A model generated the notes under the pieces. That model did no database searches. It saw only the letters and a list, made by a program, of their open reading frames with translations, and had not been told where the DNA came from. The translations under genes were made by a program, and so were the position numbers. Positions 26,561-35,057 of a stretch of DNA of 64,000 nucleotides are shown in pieces (positions within the stretch are counted from its first letter, which is position 1; each line of letters opens with the position of its first letter). This DNA comes from Gemmatirosa kalamazoonensis (GTDB lineage Bacteria; Gemmatimonadota; Gemmatimonadetes; Gemmatimonadales; Gemmatimonadaceae). The DNA lies in assembly GCF_000522985.1 (NCBI RefSeq), contig NZ_CP007128.1, positions 1,596,220 through 1,660,219 on the forward strand, read 5' to 3'.

Positions 26561-27333
26561 GCGGTCACCGGGAGCGCGCGCCGGCGCGCGAAGTAGGCGG
26601 CGAGCAGTGCCCCGCTCGGGATCAGGAAGAGCTGCGAGCGCGTGAGTCCGAGCCACACCACCTCGTTGCCGCGCACGAACTCCACGCCGAAGCGGAACAC
26701 GGCATAGGCGAGCAGATACTGCTTGAACAGATCCCCCTCCACGTGCGGCCGCGGACGGAGCCACCACCACAGCGCCGCGAACGCCGCGAGGTGGAACAGG
26801 ATCTCGTACGCGAACGACGGGTGCAGCGCGCTGCCGACGCACCACGCCGGGCACCCCGCGATCGCCGCCGCCTCGCCGGGCGTTAGGCGCATGCCCCACG
26901 GCAGCGTCGTCGGCGTCCCTGGCGGCTCGGTCAGCAGGCACCCCACGCGTCCGACCGCCATCCCGAGCGCCACCGCGGGCGCGAACAGATCGCCCGTGCG
27001 CCGCCGGTAGCCGACGACGCCCTTCGTGAGCACCGCGCCGACGTACGCGCCGGCGAGCCCGCCGAGAACGCTGCGCCCACCGCGCACGAGGATCCCCACC
27101 GCCGACGCGTCGCCCGTCGCCGCGACGTAGCGCCACACCGTGGCGAGCTTCGCGCCCACGGCCCCTCCGGCGAGCGTGCCGACGACGATCCACAGCACGC
27201 GCTCGTCCCCCCACGCGCCGAGGCGCCGCGCCTCGTGGCGGAACACGAGCGCGGCGACGACCACGCCGAGGAGGACGAGCGTGTCGTGCGTGGGCACGGT
27301 GACGGCGCCGAACTGGATCAGGATGGGCCGCAT
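26557..27333 (-). CDS. Prolipoprotein diacylglyceryl transferase-like membrane protein
   Basis: A 258-residue multi-pass protein of the Lgt superfamily. Lgt transfers diacylglycerol from phosphatidylglycerol to the lipobox Cys. It shows GGRSVLGGLAGAYVG, the signature-like FAPAVALGMAVGRVGCLLTEP, HPSFAYEILFHLAAF (compare HPTQLYE) and FRFGVEFVRGNE near the C-terminus. The canonical GRxGNFxNxE is altered to GRVGCLLTE, so this may be a diverged paralogue rather than the housekeeping enzyme. About seven membrane segments are visible. It is coupled to the small downstream membrane gene. Confidence 0.75.
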   Translation of the reverse strand: MRPILIQFGAVTVPTHDTLVLLGVVVAALVFRHEARRLGAWGDERVLWIVVGTLAGGAVGAKLATVWRYVAATGDASAVGILVRGGRSVLGGLAGAYVGAVLTKGVVGYRRRTGDLFAPAVALGMAVGRVGCLLTEPPGTPTTLPWGMRLTPGEAAAIAGCPAWCVGSALHPSFAYEILFHLAAFAALWWWLRPRPHVEGDLFKQYLLAYAVFRFGVEFVRGNEVVWLGLTRSQLFLIPSGALLAAYFARRRALPVTA

Positions 27334-27434
27334 GCGCGTCGAGTCGAGGTGCGCGGTTCTTGCCGCAGCGACGCGCTAGGGTAACGTCCGTCCGCGGGCG
27401 TCGCGAGGCCGACGTCCGCCGCCCGGAGGCGTGC

Positions 27435-27950
27435 ATGCCGGTACGCATCGAGCACGACGGGGATCTCGCCCACGCGGAACGGCGACGCGTCGTGCCGCTC
27501 GTCGTCTCCGCGTTCATCGCGGCGGGGCTCTCGTGCAGCGGCAACTGCCCGCCGGTCACCGAGGTGCCACGGGTGCTCGCCCCGCGCTACCGGCTGGTAC
27601 AGAGCGCGACCGGTCAGCTGCCGCCGGTGGTGCTCTCCGACGACGGGCAGCGGCGCGTGCGCCTGCTCGGAGACACGCTCGTCTTCACGCCGAGCGGATC
27701 GGCGGCGCTGCCGAGAGGCACGTACGTTGAGATCCTCGTGCTCGGCGTGCGCGACGGGACCGCCGACGAGGTCGCGACGCGCACCGTGTCGGGAGCGCGC
27801 GCCTACACGCTCGTGTCCTCCGACAGCCTCTATGCGCTGTCCGAGTTCCCCGGCATTCCCCCGGGCGCGCCGCGCACCGTGAACTTCGTTCTCAGGGCGG
27901 CGGGCAGCATGGCCGTCATCGCCGGCGTCGGGATATACACAGCGCCCTGA
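27435..27950 (+). CDS. Secreted or lipid-anchored protein of unknown function
   Basis: A 171-residue protein with a hydrophobic N-terminal stretch (VVPLVVSAFIAAGLSCSGNC) that could be a signal with a weak lipobox at LSC. The remainder is beta-rich (YRLVQSATGQLPPVVLSD, VRLLGDTLVFTPSG, YVEILVLGVRDG). I do not recognise a domain. ATG 27435 is the first plausible start; it is divergent from the Lgt-like gene and convergent with the Smr gene, 13 bases away. Confidence 0.55.
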   Translation: MPVRIEHDGDLAHAERRRVVPLVVSAFIAAGLSCSGNCPPVTEVPRVLAPRYRLVQSATGQLPPVVLSDDGQRRVRLLGDTLVFTPSGSAALPRGTYVEILVLGVRDGTADEVATRTVSGARAYTLVSSDSLYALSEFPGIPPGAPRTVNFVLRAAGSMAVIAGVGIYTAP

Positions 27951-27962
27951 ACGCGCGGGCGG

Positions 27963-28589
27963 TCAGGCCTCGAGCGCGTGGATCGCCCGCTCGATCTCCT
28001 CGCGCAGCGCCGCCTCGCGGTCCGCGTCGTCCGGCAGCCGCTCCGCCAGCGCCGTGAACTGCCGCAGCATCTCGTCCTCCACGATGCGGCGCGTCGGCGA
28101 ATGCACGCCGAGGTGCTGGAGCCCGATGCGGGCGAGGTCGCGGAGCAGCTTGCGCGTGTCGGCGTGCAGCCCGGCGAGCGTGCTCGGACTCGGCGCCGCG
28201 GGGGCGTCGTTAGGCAGGGCGCGTCGCGGTGCGTGCGCCGCGGCGGCCGGCGCGAGCTCCACGACGAACGAGCCCGCCGTGTGCTCGCGGTACGTGGCGA
28301 CGACGTGCCGCCGCCGGAGCGACGCGAGCAGCTCGGAGACGCCCGCGCGCACCACCGAGACGCGGTCCGCGCTCGCGTTGCCGCGCCCGGTGATGACGAG
28401 CACCTCGGCGCCCGTCTGCAGCGTCGCCTGCCGCTCGCGCAGCCACGCCTCCGTGCGCGCGACCGCCTCGCCGCGCGTCGGCAGATGCGCGCGCAGGTTC
28501 AGCGTGCGGCCGTCGCCGAACGCGAGCTCGTCGAACGCCCGCTCGACGCCGACGCGCCGCGCGCCGCCCTCCTTCCGCGCGCGGCTCAC
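27963..28589 (-). CDS. Smr-domain protein
   Basis: A 208-residue cytoplasmic protein. Residues about 28-115 match the small MutS-related (Smr) domain: LNLRAHLPTRGEAVARTEAWLRE, the nucleic-acid-binding loop VLVITGRGNAS, and VELLASLRRRHVVATYREHTAGSFVVEL-like ending. The usual DLHG is changed to LRAH. Smr domains are found in DNA or RNA nicking endonucleases. The C-terminal half is helical and unassigned (LHADTRKLLRDLARIGLQHLG). The GTG start at 28589 is four bases after the upstream stop, so it is co-transcribed with the phosphodiesterase. Confidence 0.72.
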   Translation of the reverse strand: MSRARKEGGARRVGVERAFDELAFGDGRTLNLRAHLPTRGEAVARTEAWLRERQATLQTGAEVLVITGRGNASADRVSVVRAGVSELLASLRRRHVVATYREHTAGSFVVELAPAAAAHAPRRALPNDAPAAPSPSTLAGLHADTRKLLRDLARIGLQHLGVHSPTRRIVEDEMLRQFTALAERLPDDADREAALREEIERAIHALEA

Positions 28590-28593
28590 CGGG

Positions 28594-30168
28594 TCACTTC
28601 AGCGCCGCCCTCAGCACCACGCCGTCGATCGGCTCGGTGGGCGGCACACCGAGCACCGCGGCGAGCGTCGGTGCGATGTCCACCGTGCGCACGAACGCAC
28701 CGTATTTCCCCGGCTTGAACGGCGGGCCGTAGAAGATCAGCGACACGCGCGTGTCGTAGTCGTGCGGCGAGCCGTGCGTCGCGTACTGCGTCTGCGCGTA
28801 GTACACGTACGGCTCCAGCGTCACGTACGCGACCGCATCGAGGTCGTCGGGCGTCATGTGCAGCCAGCGGCGCGCGTACTTGTCGCGCGACGCGAGCGAC
28901 GCGAGCTCCTCGCGGCGGTAGACCCGCATGACGCCCTTCACCTTCGACAGGTCGGCGACGAGCGCGCGCACCACCGAGTCGGCGTTCACGCCGGCGCGCG
29001 TCACTGCCGGCTTGTCGAGCAGCACGACGCCGCTCTCGAAGTCGAACGCGTCGCGCGGCACGTGGCGGTCGTCGAGCGCCTGCTTCACGCGCTGCAGCAC
29101 CGGCGCCACGTCGGCGCGCCCCTGCGACGGGTTCGCCGCGAAGTGCAGCTCCGGGTACGGCGCCATGCCGTGGTCCGCCGTCAGCGCGATGATCACGCGC
29201 GACGAGTCGCGGAGCTTGTACAGCGAGTCGAGGAACGCGCCGAGCGCGCGGTCGAGGCGCAGGATGTGGTCGTGCATCTCGCGCGAGTCCATCCCGTAGC
29301 GATGCCCCACCGCGTCCGTGGTGGAGAGCGACACCGCGAGCACGTCGGGCGCCGGGCCGGTGCCTAACTTCAGCTGCTGCAGCCCCTCGAGTGCGAGGTC
29401 GAGCGTGAGCTGGTCCATCCACGGATAGTTCGTCAGCTCACCCGCCTCGGCGGCCGAATCCGTCGGGAACACGTGCGGGAACGTGTACGCCTTGCCGCCG
29501 TTCTCGAGCGCCACGCTGTCCGGTTCCCCGTACTGGCTCGCCGGCAGCAGCAGGTCCCACGTCTGTCCGGCGAACCGCTTCAGCGGGCCGCCGCCGCGTG
29601 CGTTGAACTGCCGCACCCACGTCGGCAGCGTGTCCGCGTAGTACGTGCTCGTCGTGAACGTGCCGTTGCCGCCGTACCAGAGCACCGTCTGGTGCGCGCG
29701 CCCCATCGGCAGGATCGCGCCGCGGTCCTTGCGCGACACGCTGAGCGCGCGCGTGCGCGGGTCGGCGGTGCGCATCCAGTCGGTGAGCACGGTGCCGCGG
29801 AATCGGAACGGCGACACCGGATCCGCCTTCGGCGCGCCGATGACCGGCGCCTGCGGGTCCTGCACGCCGGCGTTGTTGCGCACGATGCCGGTGTGCGACG
29901 GGAAGCGGCCGCTCATCACGCTCGCGTGTCCCGGCGCGGTCTCGGTCGTGCCGTGGTCCTGGTTCGCGTCGGTGAACACCGCGCCGCCGTCCCACAGCCG
30001 CTTCAGGCCGCCCGTGAGCTGCGACCCGAAGCGCGTGAAGTAGACCGGCGTCCCCTGGTCGATCGTGAAGAAGACGACGAGCGTGGGCCGTTGCGTGGGC
30101 CGTTGGGCGCCGAGCGGTGCGGCGCCGAGCGCGACGCCGAGCGCCGCCGCGAGGAGTCGATGTCTCAT
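28594..30168 (-). CDS. Exported alkaline-phosphatase-superfamily phosphodiesterase
   Basis: A 524-residue enzyme of the type I phosphodiesterase/nucleotide pyrophosphatase branch. After a signal (LLAAALGVALGAAPLGAQ) come the metal-binding VVFFTIDQGTP region, the nucleophile segment DHGTTETAPGHASVMSG, the Asp/His ligands in LSTTDAVGHRYGMDS, and TADHGMAPYPE with a late HGSPHDYD. These fit a two-zinc phosphatase/phosphodiesterase in the periplasm. ATG 30168 lies directly before the signal peptide. A hairpin repeat precedes it and the Smr gene follows in the same transcript. Confidence 0.88.
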   Translation of the reverse strand: MRHRLLAAALGVALGAAPLGAQRPTQRPTLVVFFTIDQGTPVYFTRFGSQLTGGLKRLWDGGAVFTDANQDHGTTETAPGHASVMSGRFPSHTGIVRNNAGVQDPQAPVIGAPKADPVSPFRFRGTVLTDWMRTADPRTRALSVSRKDRGAILPMGRAHQTVLWYGGNGTFTTSTYYADTLPTWVRQFNARGGGPLKRFAGQTWDLLLPASQYGEPDSVALENGGKAYTFPHVFPTDSAAEAGELTNYPWMDQLTLDLALEGLQQLKLGTGPAPDVLAVSLSTTDAVGHRYGMDSREMHDHILRLDRALGAFLDSLYKLRDSSRVIIALTADHGMAPYPELHFAANPSQGRADVAPVLQRVKQALDDRHVPRDAFDFESGVVLLDKPAVTRAGVNADSVVRALVADLSKVKGVMRVYRREELASLASRDKYARRWLHMTPDDLDAVAYVTLEPYVYYAQTQYATHGSPHDYDTRVSLIFYGPPFKPGKYGAFVRTVDIAPTLAAVLGVPPTEPIDGVVLRAALK

Positions 30169-30183
30169 GCCGAATTGTACAAC

Positions 30184-30276
30184 GAGGGCAGGAGGGCAGG
30201 AGGGCAAGAGCGCACGAGGGCAGGAGCGGTTCTGAGGCTCCTGCCCTCGTGCGCTCCTGCCCTCCTGCCCTCGCGC
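30184..30276. repeat. GAGGGCAG octamer inverted repeat
   Basis: Tandem AGGAGGGC units left and GCCCTCCT units right, separated by a loop of about 12 bases. It occupies the gap between two leftward genes. This is the only copy of its family in the window. Confidence 0.85.
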
Positions 30277-30278
30277 GC

Positions 30279-30686
30279 TCAGCGCGCGGCGGGCACCACC
30301 CAGACGCCGTTCTCCGTCGGCGAGAGCGTCGCCTTCAGCGCGTCGCCGGGCATCACGGCCACCGGGCCGCTGCCGGTCGAGAAGCGGCGCGCGAACGGCA
30401 CCGCGACGATGTTGATGAGACCCGAGCTGGAGACCACGTTGCGCGGCACGACGAGTCGCGCCGTCGAGCCCGCGTTCACCTGGCCGAGCCGCACCGCCAC
30501 ACCGTTCTGCGGCACCGCGTATACCGTGGCCATGTCCCAGGCCTGGTTGTCGAACTGGATCGTGACCGGCGCGTCGCGGTTCGCGACTGCCGCCGAGTCC
30601 GTCGTGGCCCGCTCCGCGGGCGTCGCCGGATGATGCGTGGCCATGCCGAGGGCCAGCGCGAGTGGAATCATGAGAAACGGGAGCAT
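30279..30686 (-). CDS. Small exported protein of unknown function
   Basis: A 135-residue protein with a signal peptide (MLPFLMIPLALALGMA). The mature part appears to be a single beta-sandwich: VTIQFDNQAWDMATVYAVP, VAVRLGQVNAGSTARLVVP, GLINIVAVPFARRF, PVAVMPGDALKATLS. I see no catalytic motif. The start at 30686 is supported by AGGAG eight bases before. It is divergent from the next small membrane gene. Confidence 0.65.
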   Translation of the reverse strand: MLPFLMIPLALALGMATHHPATPAERATTDSAAVANRDAPVTIQFDNQAWDMATVYAVPQNGVAVRLGQVNAGSTARLVVPRNVVSSSGLINIVAVPFARRFSTGSGPVAVMPGDALKATLSPTENGVWVVPAAR

Positions 30687-30792
30687 CGCTGCCTCTCCTT
30701 TCGGTTGCTTCGTGGTGATACACCAGGGGAGACGCCGCGATCGGCCGATCGTTAGCACCGGTAAGTAATCCGCCACCCGCACCGCCCGAGCC

Positions 30793-30975
30793 ATGGCCCT
30801 CGACCTCGCCGCCCGCCGCCGCGCCCGCACGTGGATCGCGCTCCTCGCGGCCGTCATGTTCCTCGTCGCCGCGCTCGTGCCGAAGCTCCAGGGGCAGGGC
30901 ATCAACCGCACGATGCTGTACCTCGCGATCCTCTTCCTCGCCATCTCGCGCGTCTGGCGGCGCCGCGATCGGTGA
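30793..30975 (+). CDS. Small two-helix membrane protein
   Basis: A 60-residue protein: basic N-terminus (AARRRARTW), helix IALLAAVMFLVAALVP, short loop, helix TMLYLAILFLAISRVW and a basic tail RRRDR. It looks like a genuine small inner-membrane protein by hydrophobic pattern. Function unknown. It ends 53 bases before a kinase gene in the same direction. Confidence 0.55.
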   Translation: MALDLAARRRARTWIALLAAVMFLVAALVPKLQGQGINRTMLYLAILFLAISRVWRRRDR

Positions 30976-31028
30976 GGCGACGACGGCGGGCTCGGATTCA
31001 CGGTGCGGTTCCTGCGCGACGTGCGGGC

Positions 31029-31865
31029 GTGACTCCGGAGCGTCTCCAATCCGCGCTCGGCGACGCGTACCGCGTGCAGCGCGCGCTCGCCGGCAGCGCG
31101 CGCGATGCGGCGGCGCACGCGTTTCTCGCCCGCGACGCCGCGTTAGGCACTCCCGTCGTCGTGCGCACGCTTCCCGCGCACATCGTCGCGGACCTCAGCG
31201 CGGAGCGCTTCGCGCGGGAGGTCGTCGCCGCGCGCCGGCTGCGCCACCCGAACGTCGCGCCGGTGCTCGATGCCGGTGTGGTGCCCGATGCGGGCGCGTC
31301 GCACCACGGTGTGCCGTACTGGATCGTGCCGTTCGTCGACGGCGCGTCGGCGCGCGAGCGGCTGCGCGCCGCGCCGGGCGGCGTGCCGCTCGACGAGGCC
31401 GTGCCGATCCTCCGCGACGTCGCCCGCGCGCTCGACCACGCGCACGACACGGGCATCGTGCACCGCGACCTGAAGCCGGAGCACGTGCTGCTCTCCGCGG
31501 GCGGCGCGGTGGTGATCGACTTCGGCGTCGCGAAGGCCGTCGACCACGCGACGCGCGACGGCGCGCCTCCCGACGCGCTCGTCGCGGCGTGCGACACGGC
31601 CCTCACGCGCGTCGCCCACGCCGTCGGCACGCCCGGCTACATGGCCCCCGAGCAGGCCGCCGCCGACCCGTCGCTCGACCATCGGGTGGACCTGTACGCG
31701 TGGGGCGTGCTCGCCCACGAGCTGCTGACCGGCGCGCGACCCGCCGGCGCCGCTTCCATCGCCGACGCCCCGCCCGCGCTCTCCGCCCTCGTCGCGCGGT
31801 GCCTCGAGCGTCTCCCCGCCCGCCGCCCGCCGTCCGCCCGCGCCCTGCTCGACGCGCTCGCGTAG
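31029..31865 (+). CDS. Small Ser/Thr kinase-like protein lacking the conserved ATP-binding Lys
   Basis: A 278-residue protein, essentially a bare Hanks-type kinase domain. Catalytic loop HRDLKPEHVLL, DFGVAKAV and the APE-type GTPGYMAPEQAAAD are intact, as is VDLYAWGVLAHELLTG. The N-lobe is unusual: no glycine-rich loop is recognisable, and the beta-3 Lys position reads VVVRTL rather than VAVKxL. It may use another residue or act as a pseudokinase/scaffold. GTG 31029 is the likely start. A histidine phosphatase gene follows 9 bases later, suggesting co-transcription. Confidence 0.8.
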   Translation: MTPERLQSALGDAYRVQRALAGSARDAAAHAFLARDAALGTPVVVRTLPAHIVADLSAERFAREVVAARRLRHPNVAPVLDAGVVPDAGASHHGVPYWIVPFVDGASARERLRAAPGGVPLDEAVPILRDVARALDHAHDTGIVHRDLKPEHVLLSAGGAVVIDFGVAKAVDHATRDGAPPDALVAACDTALTRVAHAVGTPGYMAPEQAAADPSLDHRVDLYAWGVLAHELLTGARPAGAASIADAPPALSALVARCLERLPARRPPSARALLDALA

Positions 31866-31874
31866 GTTGCAGGC

Positions 31875-32615
31875 ATGCCGAAGTCTCACCCCGCCACGCT
31901 CTGGTTCGTCCGCCACGGCGAGAGCATCGCCAATCAGGTCCGCACCGAGGCGTTCGGGCGCGACGTGCACGAGGTCGACCTCACCCACCGCGACGTCGAC
32001 GTCCCGCTGAGCGCGCGCGGCGAGCGGCAGGCGAGCGCGCTCGGACGGTGGTTCGCCGAGCTCCCGGCGTCGGAGCGTCCGACCGTCGTCGTCGCGTCCC
32101 CGTACGTGCGCGCCGCCGCCACGGCCGAGCGCATCGCGGCGGCCGGCGGCGCCCCGTCGGACATCACGTTCGACGAGCGGGTGCGCGAGAAGGAGCTCGG
32201 CCTGTTCTACCGGCTCACCCGCGCCGGCATCGAGGCGCGCTACCCCGACCAGTGGGCGCTCCGCGTCCAGCTCGGCCGCTTCTGGTTCCGTCCCCCGGGC
32301 GGGGAGAGCTGGGCCGACGTCGCGCTCCGGCTCCGCGGTGCGCTCCACGACATCTGCCGCGACCACGCCGGCGAGCGTGTGCTCGTCGTCTGCCACCAGG
32401 TCGTCGTCCTGTGCGCCCGCTACGTGATCGAGCGCATGACCGAGCGCGACATCGTGCACGTCGCGCGCACGCACGACGTCGCGAACTGCTCGGTGACGTC
32501 GTACCGCGGCACGCCCGACGGGCTGCGGCTCGACCGGTTCAACTTCACCGTGCCGCTCGAGGTCGAGGGCGCCCCGGTGACCGCGGAGCCGAACGTGTCC
32601 GCACGCGTCGGGTAG
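31875..32615 (+). CDS. Histidine phosphatase family protein (phosphoglycerate mutase-like)
   Basis: A 246-residue protein with the RHGE motif (FVRHGESIANQ, His as phospho-acceptor), the partner ASPYVRAAATAERI, REKELGLFYRLTRAGIEARYP, and the second catalytic His in VLVVCHQVVV. The family includes phosphoglycerate mutases and broad phosphatases; the second His in CHQ rather than THG points to a phosphatase rather than a glycolytic mutase. Position behind a kinase-like gene is suggestive but not proof of pairing. Confidence 0.85.
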   Translation: MPKSHPATLWFVRHGESIANQVRTEAFGRDVHEVDLTHRDVDVPLSARGERQASALGRWFAELPASERPTVVVASPYVRAAATAERIAAAGGAPSDITFDERVREKELGLFYRLTRAGIEARYPDQWALRVQLGRFWFRPPGGESWADVALRLRGALHDICRDHAGERVLVVCHQVVVLCARYVIERMTERDIVHVARTHDVANCSVTSYRGTPDGLRLDRFNFTVPLEVEGAPVTAEPNVSARVG

Positions 32616-32625
32616 CCGTGCATGA

Positions 32626-32762
32626 CTCCACGTACGTTGTTCGGTGGGACTGAAGGAGGATTGAAGGAGGACTGAAGAAGGACAAGCACAACGCCGTTGT
32701 TGTTGTCCTCCTTCAGTCCTTCTTCAGTCCTTCTTCAGTCATAGTGAAACTCGTACGTGGAG
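32626..32762. repeat. GAAGGACT-type hairpin with CTCCACGTACG terminal inverted repeats
   Basis: Perfect 11-base outer ends CTCCACGTACG (32626-32636) and CGTACGTGGAG (32752-32762) enclose tandem TGAAGGAGGAC units, a core with ACAACG...CGTTGTTGTTGTCC, and complementary TTCAGTCCTTC units. A second member lies at 61186-61293 with the same core and right end. This is the most element-like repeat in the window. Confidence 0.85.
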
Positions 32763-32778
32763 CCCTGAAGAGCACACC

Positions 32779-33369
32779 ATGACCACGCCTCGCCTCCGAT
32801 CGCGTCTCTCGCCTGCCGGCGCCGCCCTCCTGGCGGCGATCGTCGGCGTCGGCGCGTGGCTCGGGGCCCGCACGCCCGGCGCCGCCGCCGACCGCGCCGC
32901 CGACGCCGCGGCGGCCCGCGCGGCGACGCTCGCCGGCGGCGCGGAGGCGGGCCTCGTCGCGTTCCGCGCCCGCACGCTCGACGGCACGGTGCTCCCGCTC
33001 GCGAAGGTGGCCGAGCCGACGGTCGTCATGGTGAGCTCGGAGACGTGCCAGTACTGCAAGGCCGCGCTCCGCGAGATGGGCCGCGTCGCCGCCGGCCGGC
33101 CGCTGCACGGCCTGCGGCTCGTCACGCTGGAGGGCGCCGCGGCCGGCGTGCCCATGGTCCAGGCCGCGAACGTCGACGGCGCCACGCTCGCCGGCCCGGT
33201 GTCGCCGTCGGCCGAGTCGATGCTCGCCCTCCAGATCCGCGGCACGCCGACGTTCGTCGCGCTGGATGCCAGGGGACGGGTCACGGGGACGCTCGTCGGC
33301 TACCCGGGAGCCGAGGCGTTTCGAGGGTGGGTCGGGGTGATGCTCGGCGAGCGGGGGAGGCCGGAATGA
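32779..33369 (+). CDS. Membrane-anchored thioredoxin-fold protein
   Basis: A 196-residue protein with one N-terminal membrane helix or signal (about residues 12-32) and a thioredoxin-like domain with redox motif CQYC in VVMVSSETCQYCKAALREM (about 84-102). The cis-Pro element is TPTFVALDARGRVTGTLVGYPG. It most likely faces the periplasm and takes part in thiol redox or reductive transfer; the partner is unknown. Flanked on both sides by repeat elements, so probably a single-gene unit. Confidence 0.8.
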   Translation: MTTPRLRSRLSPAGAALLAAIVGVGAWLGARTPGAAADRAADAAAARAATLAGGAEAGLVAFRARTLDGTVLPLAKVAEPTVVMVSSETCQYCKAALREMGRVAAGRPLHGLRLVTLEGAAAGVPMVQAANVDGATLAGPVSPSAESMLALQIRGTPTFVALDARGRVTGTLVGYPGAEAFRGWVGVMLGERGRPE

Positions 33370-33379
33370 GAAGCGCCGA

Positions 33380-33435
33380 TTACGGCGCGGGCGGTGAAGC
33401 GCTTCACCGCCGGCGCCCTATCGCCCGCGCCGTAA
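33380..33435. repeat. TTACGGCGCGGGCG inverted repeat with inner palindrome
   Basis: TTACGGCGCGGGCG (33380-33393) and CGCCCGCGCCGTAA (33422-33435) are exact complements, with the palindrome GTGAAGCGCTTCAC between them. Arm sequences match the repeat at 26036-26203. It lies between genes in the same direction, before an ECF sigma gene. Confidence 0.85.
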
Positions 33436-33487
33436 GCAGCGCCGTGCACGACAGGAATAACCGCCCCGGTAGTCCCGTCCGAGAGTC

Positions 33488-34129
33488 ATGATCCCCGCCT
33501 CCGACCAGGACCTCGAGCAGGTCCAAGCCCAGTTCCAGGCGCTCGTCATGCCGCACCTGGACCGGCTCCTCGGCTTCGCGTCGCGCCGCACGCGCTCCGT
33601 CGCCGAGGCCGAGGACGCGGTGCAGGAGGCCTGCGTGCGCGCGTGGCTCGGATTCGCGGGGCTCCGCGACCCGGCGAAGGTGCGGCCGTGGCTCTACTGC
33701 ATCCTGCGCGCGGTGCTCGCCGACAACTGCGAGCGCGACGGCCGGCGGCAGCGGCTCGTGTCCATCACGCGGCTCGAGGACGAGCACGAGGCCCTCGTCG
33801 GCGGCGACGACGACGCGGTGCTGGTGGAGGTGGAGGGGCGGCTCACGGGCGAGGTGATCCGGGCGGCGCTCGCCGACATCCCGGAAGATTTCGCCACCGC
33901 CGTCGAGATGCACGACATCGACGGCTTCAAGTACCAGGAGATCGCCGACATCCTCGGGATCCCGATCGGCACCGTGATGAGCCGCATCTCGCGCGGCCGC
34001 CGGCTGCTCGCCGGCGCCGTGGCCTCGAATCAGCGGGCATGGCTCAGGGACGACGGGAAGGGTGAGCGGCAGGCCGAAGCCCGGCGCGCGGCCCGCGCCG
34101 GCGGATTCGATGGTGGGGTGACTTCATGA
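33488..34129 (+). CDS. ECF-type RNA polymerase sigma factor
   Basis: A 213-residue sigma factor. Region 2: AEDAVQEACVRAWLGFAGLRDPAKVRPWLYCILRAVLAD-like sequence (about residues 38-77). Region 4: LADIPEDFATAVEMHDIDGFKYQEIADIL with the helix-turn-helix GIPIGTVMSRISRGRRLL. ATG 33488 is at the expected distance before region 2. It overlaps the zinc-finger anti-sigma gene by four bases and heads a five-gene rightward run of envelope proteins. Confidence 0.94.
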   Translation: MIPASDQDLEQVQAQFQALVMPHLDRLLGFASRRTRSVAEAEDAVQEACVRAWLGFAGLRDPAKVRPWLYCILRAVLADNCERDGRRQRLVSITRLEDEHEALVGGDDDAVLVEVEGRLTGEVIRAALADIPEDFATAVEMHDIDGFKYQEIADILGIPIGTVMSRISRGRRLLAGAVASNQRAWLRDDGKGERQAEARRAARAGGFDGGVTS

Positions 34130-35013
34130 GCGAGCAGCAGGGTCAGCGGGCCTGGCGGTGGAACGACCCGGCGCAGGAGGCGGAGCGCCGGGCGCAGCAC
34201 GAGCTGCTCATCGACCTCCTCGGGGCCTACGTCGACGAGGAGCTGCCGCCGGAGACCGCCTCGCAGCTCGACGCCCACCTCGTGGGCTGCGCGCGCTGCC
34301 GGCGCGAGGTCCAGCTCCAGCTCGCGGTGCGCGACTCGCTCGGCACCACGCCGGTCGCCCCGGCGCGCCCGGCGCTCCGCGATCGCATCCTCGCCGCGAC
34401 CACGGCGCTCCCGCAGCCGACCGTGGCGCCGCCGGCGCCGATCGACTTCCACGTCGAGGACGCCGCCGTCCCCCGCCGCTCGACGGGCCGCCGGCTCGCG
34501 CTGTGGCTCGTCGCCGCGATCGTGCTGCTCGGGGCCGTCCTCGCGTGGCGCGCGCTCGGCGGCCCCGGGGGGAGCCGCGTGACGCTGCTCGCCACGCCGA
34601 CGACGAGCGTCCCGCTCCTCGCCTCGGCGGCGGCCGACTTCCGCCGCGTGGCGTCGGCCGACCTCCCGGGGCCGGCCCGCGACCTGGAAGCGGTGCGCGC
34701 GGCGGTCGGCGTGCCGATCGAGCCGATCACGCGACCGGGCGTCCGGCTGATCGGGGCGTGGACCACGACGCTCGCCGGAGAGCCGGCGGCGGTGCTCGCG
34801 TATCGTTGGGACGATCGGCTGGTCGTGCAGTACATTGTGCCGGAGCAGCTGTTCTTCCGGCATCCCGCGGTGCGCGCGGCCGTCGCCTCACATCGGCGGC
34901 TCGGCGCAGTCGACGGCACCGTCGGCCTCGTCGCCTGGCCGCTCGCGGCCGCGGGGTCGGTGCTCGTGGGAGAGGGTTCGCCGGAGCGGCTGTCGGGAGC
35001 GCTGGCGCGGTGA
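34126..35013 (+). CDS. Zinc-finger (zf-HC2) transmembrane anti-sigma factor
   Basis: A 295-residue protein. The N-terminal anti-sigma domain has the zinc motif with HLVGCARC (about residues 47-54, HxxxCxxC) following LIDLLGAYVDEELPPE. One membrane helix (LALWLVAAIVLLGAVLAW, about 126-143) leads to a periplasmic domain (about 150-295) that may sense the stimulus. It should bind and inhibit the coupled upstream sigma factor. No protease-site prediction is possible by eye. Confidence 0.9.
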   Translation: MSEQQGQRAWRWNDPAQEAERRAQHELLIDLLGAYVDEELPPETASQLDAHLVGCARCRREVQLQLAVRDSLGTTPVAPARPALRDRILAATTALPQPTVAPPAPIDFHVEDAAVPRRSTGRRLALWLVAAIVLLGAVLAWRALGGPGGSRVTLLATPTTSVPLLASAAADFRRVASADLPGPARDLEAVRAAVGVPIEPITRPGVRLIGAWTTTLAGEPAAVLAYRWDDRLVVQYIVPEQLFFRHPAVRAAVASHRRLGAVDGTVGLVAWPLAAAGSVLVGEGSPERLSGALAR

Positions 35014-35057
35014 GTGCGCGCTGAGCGGCTCCGCCCGCTCGCCCCTCATCCCCCGCC

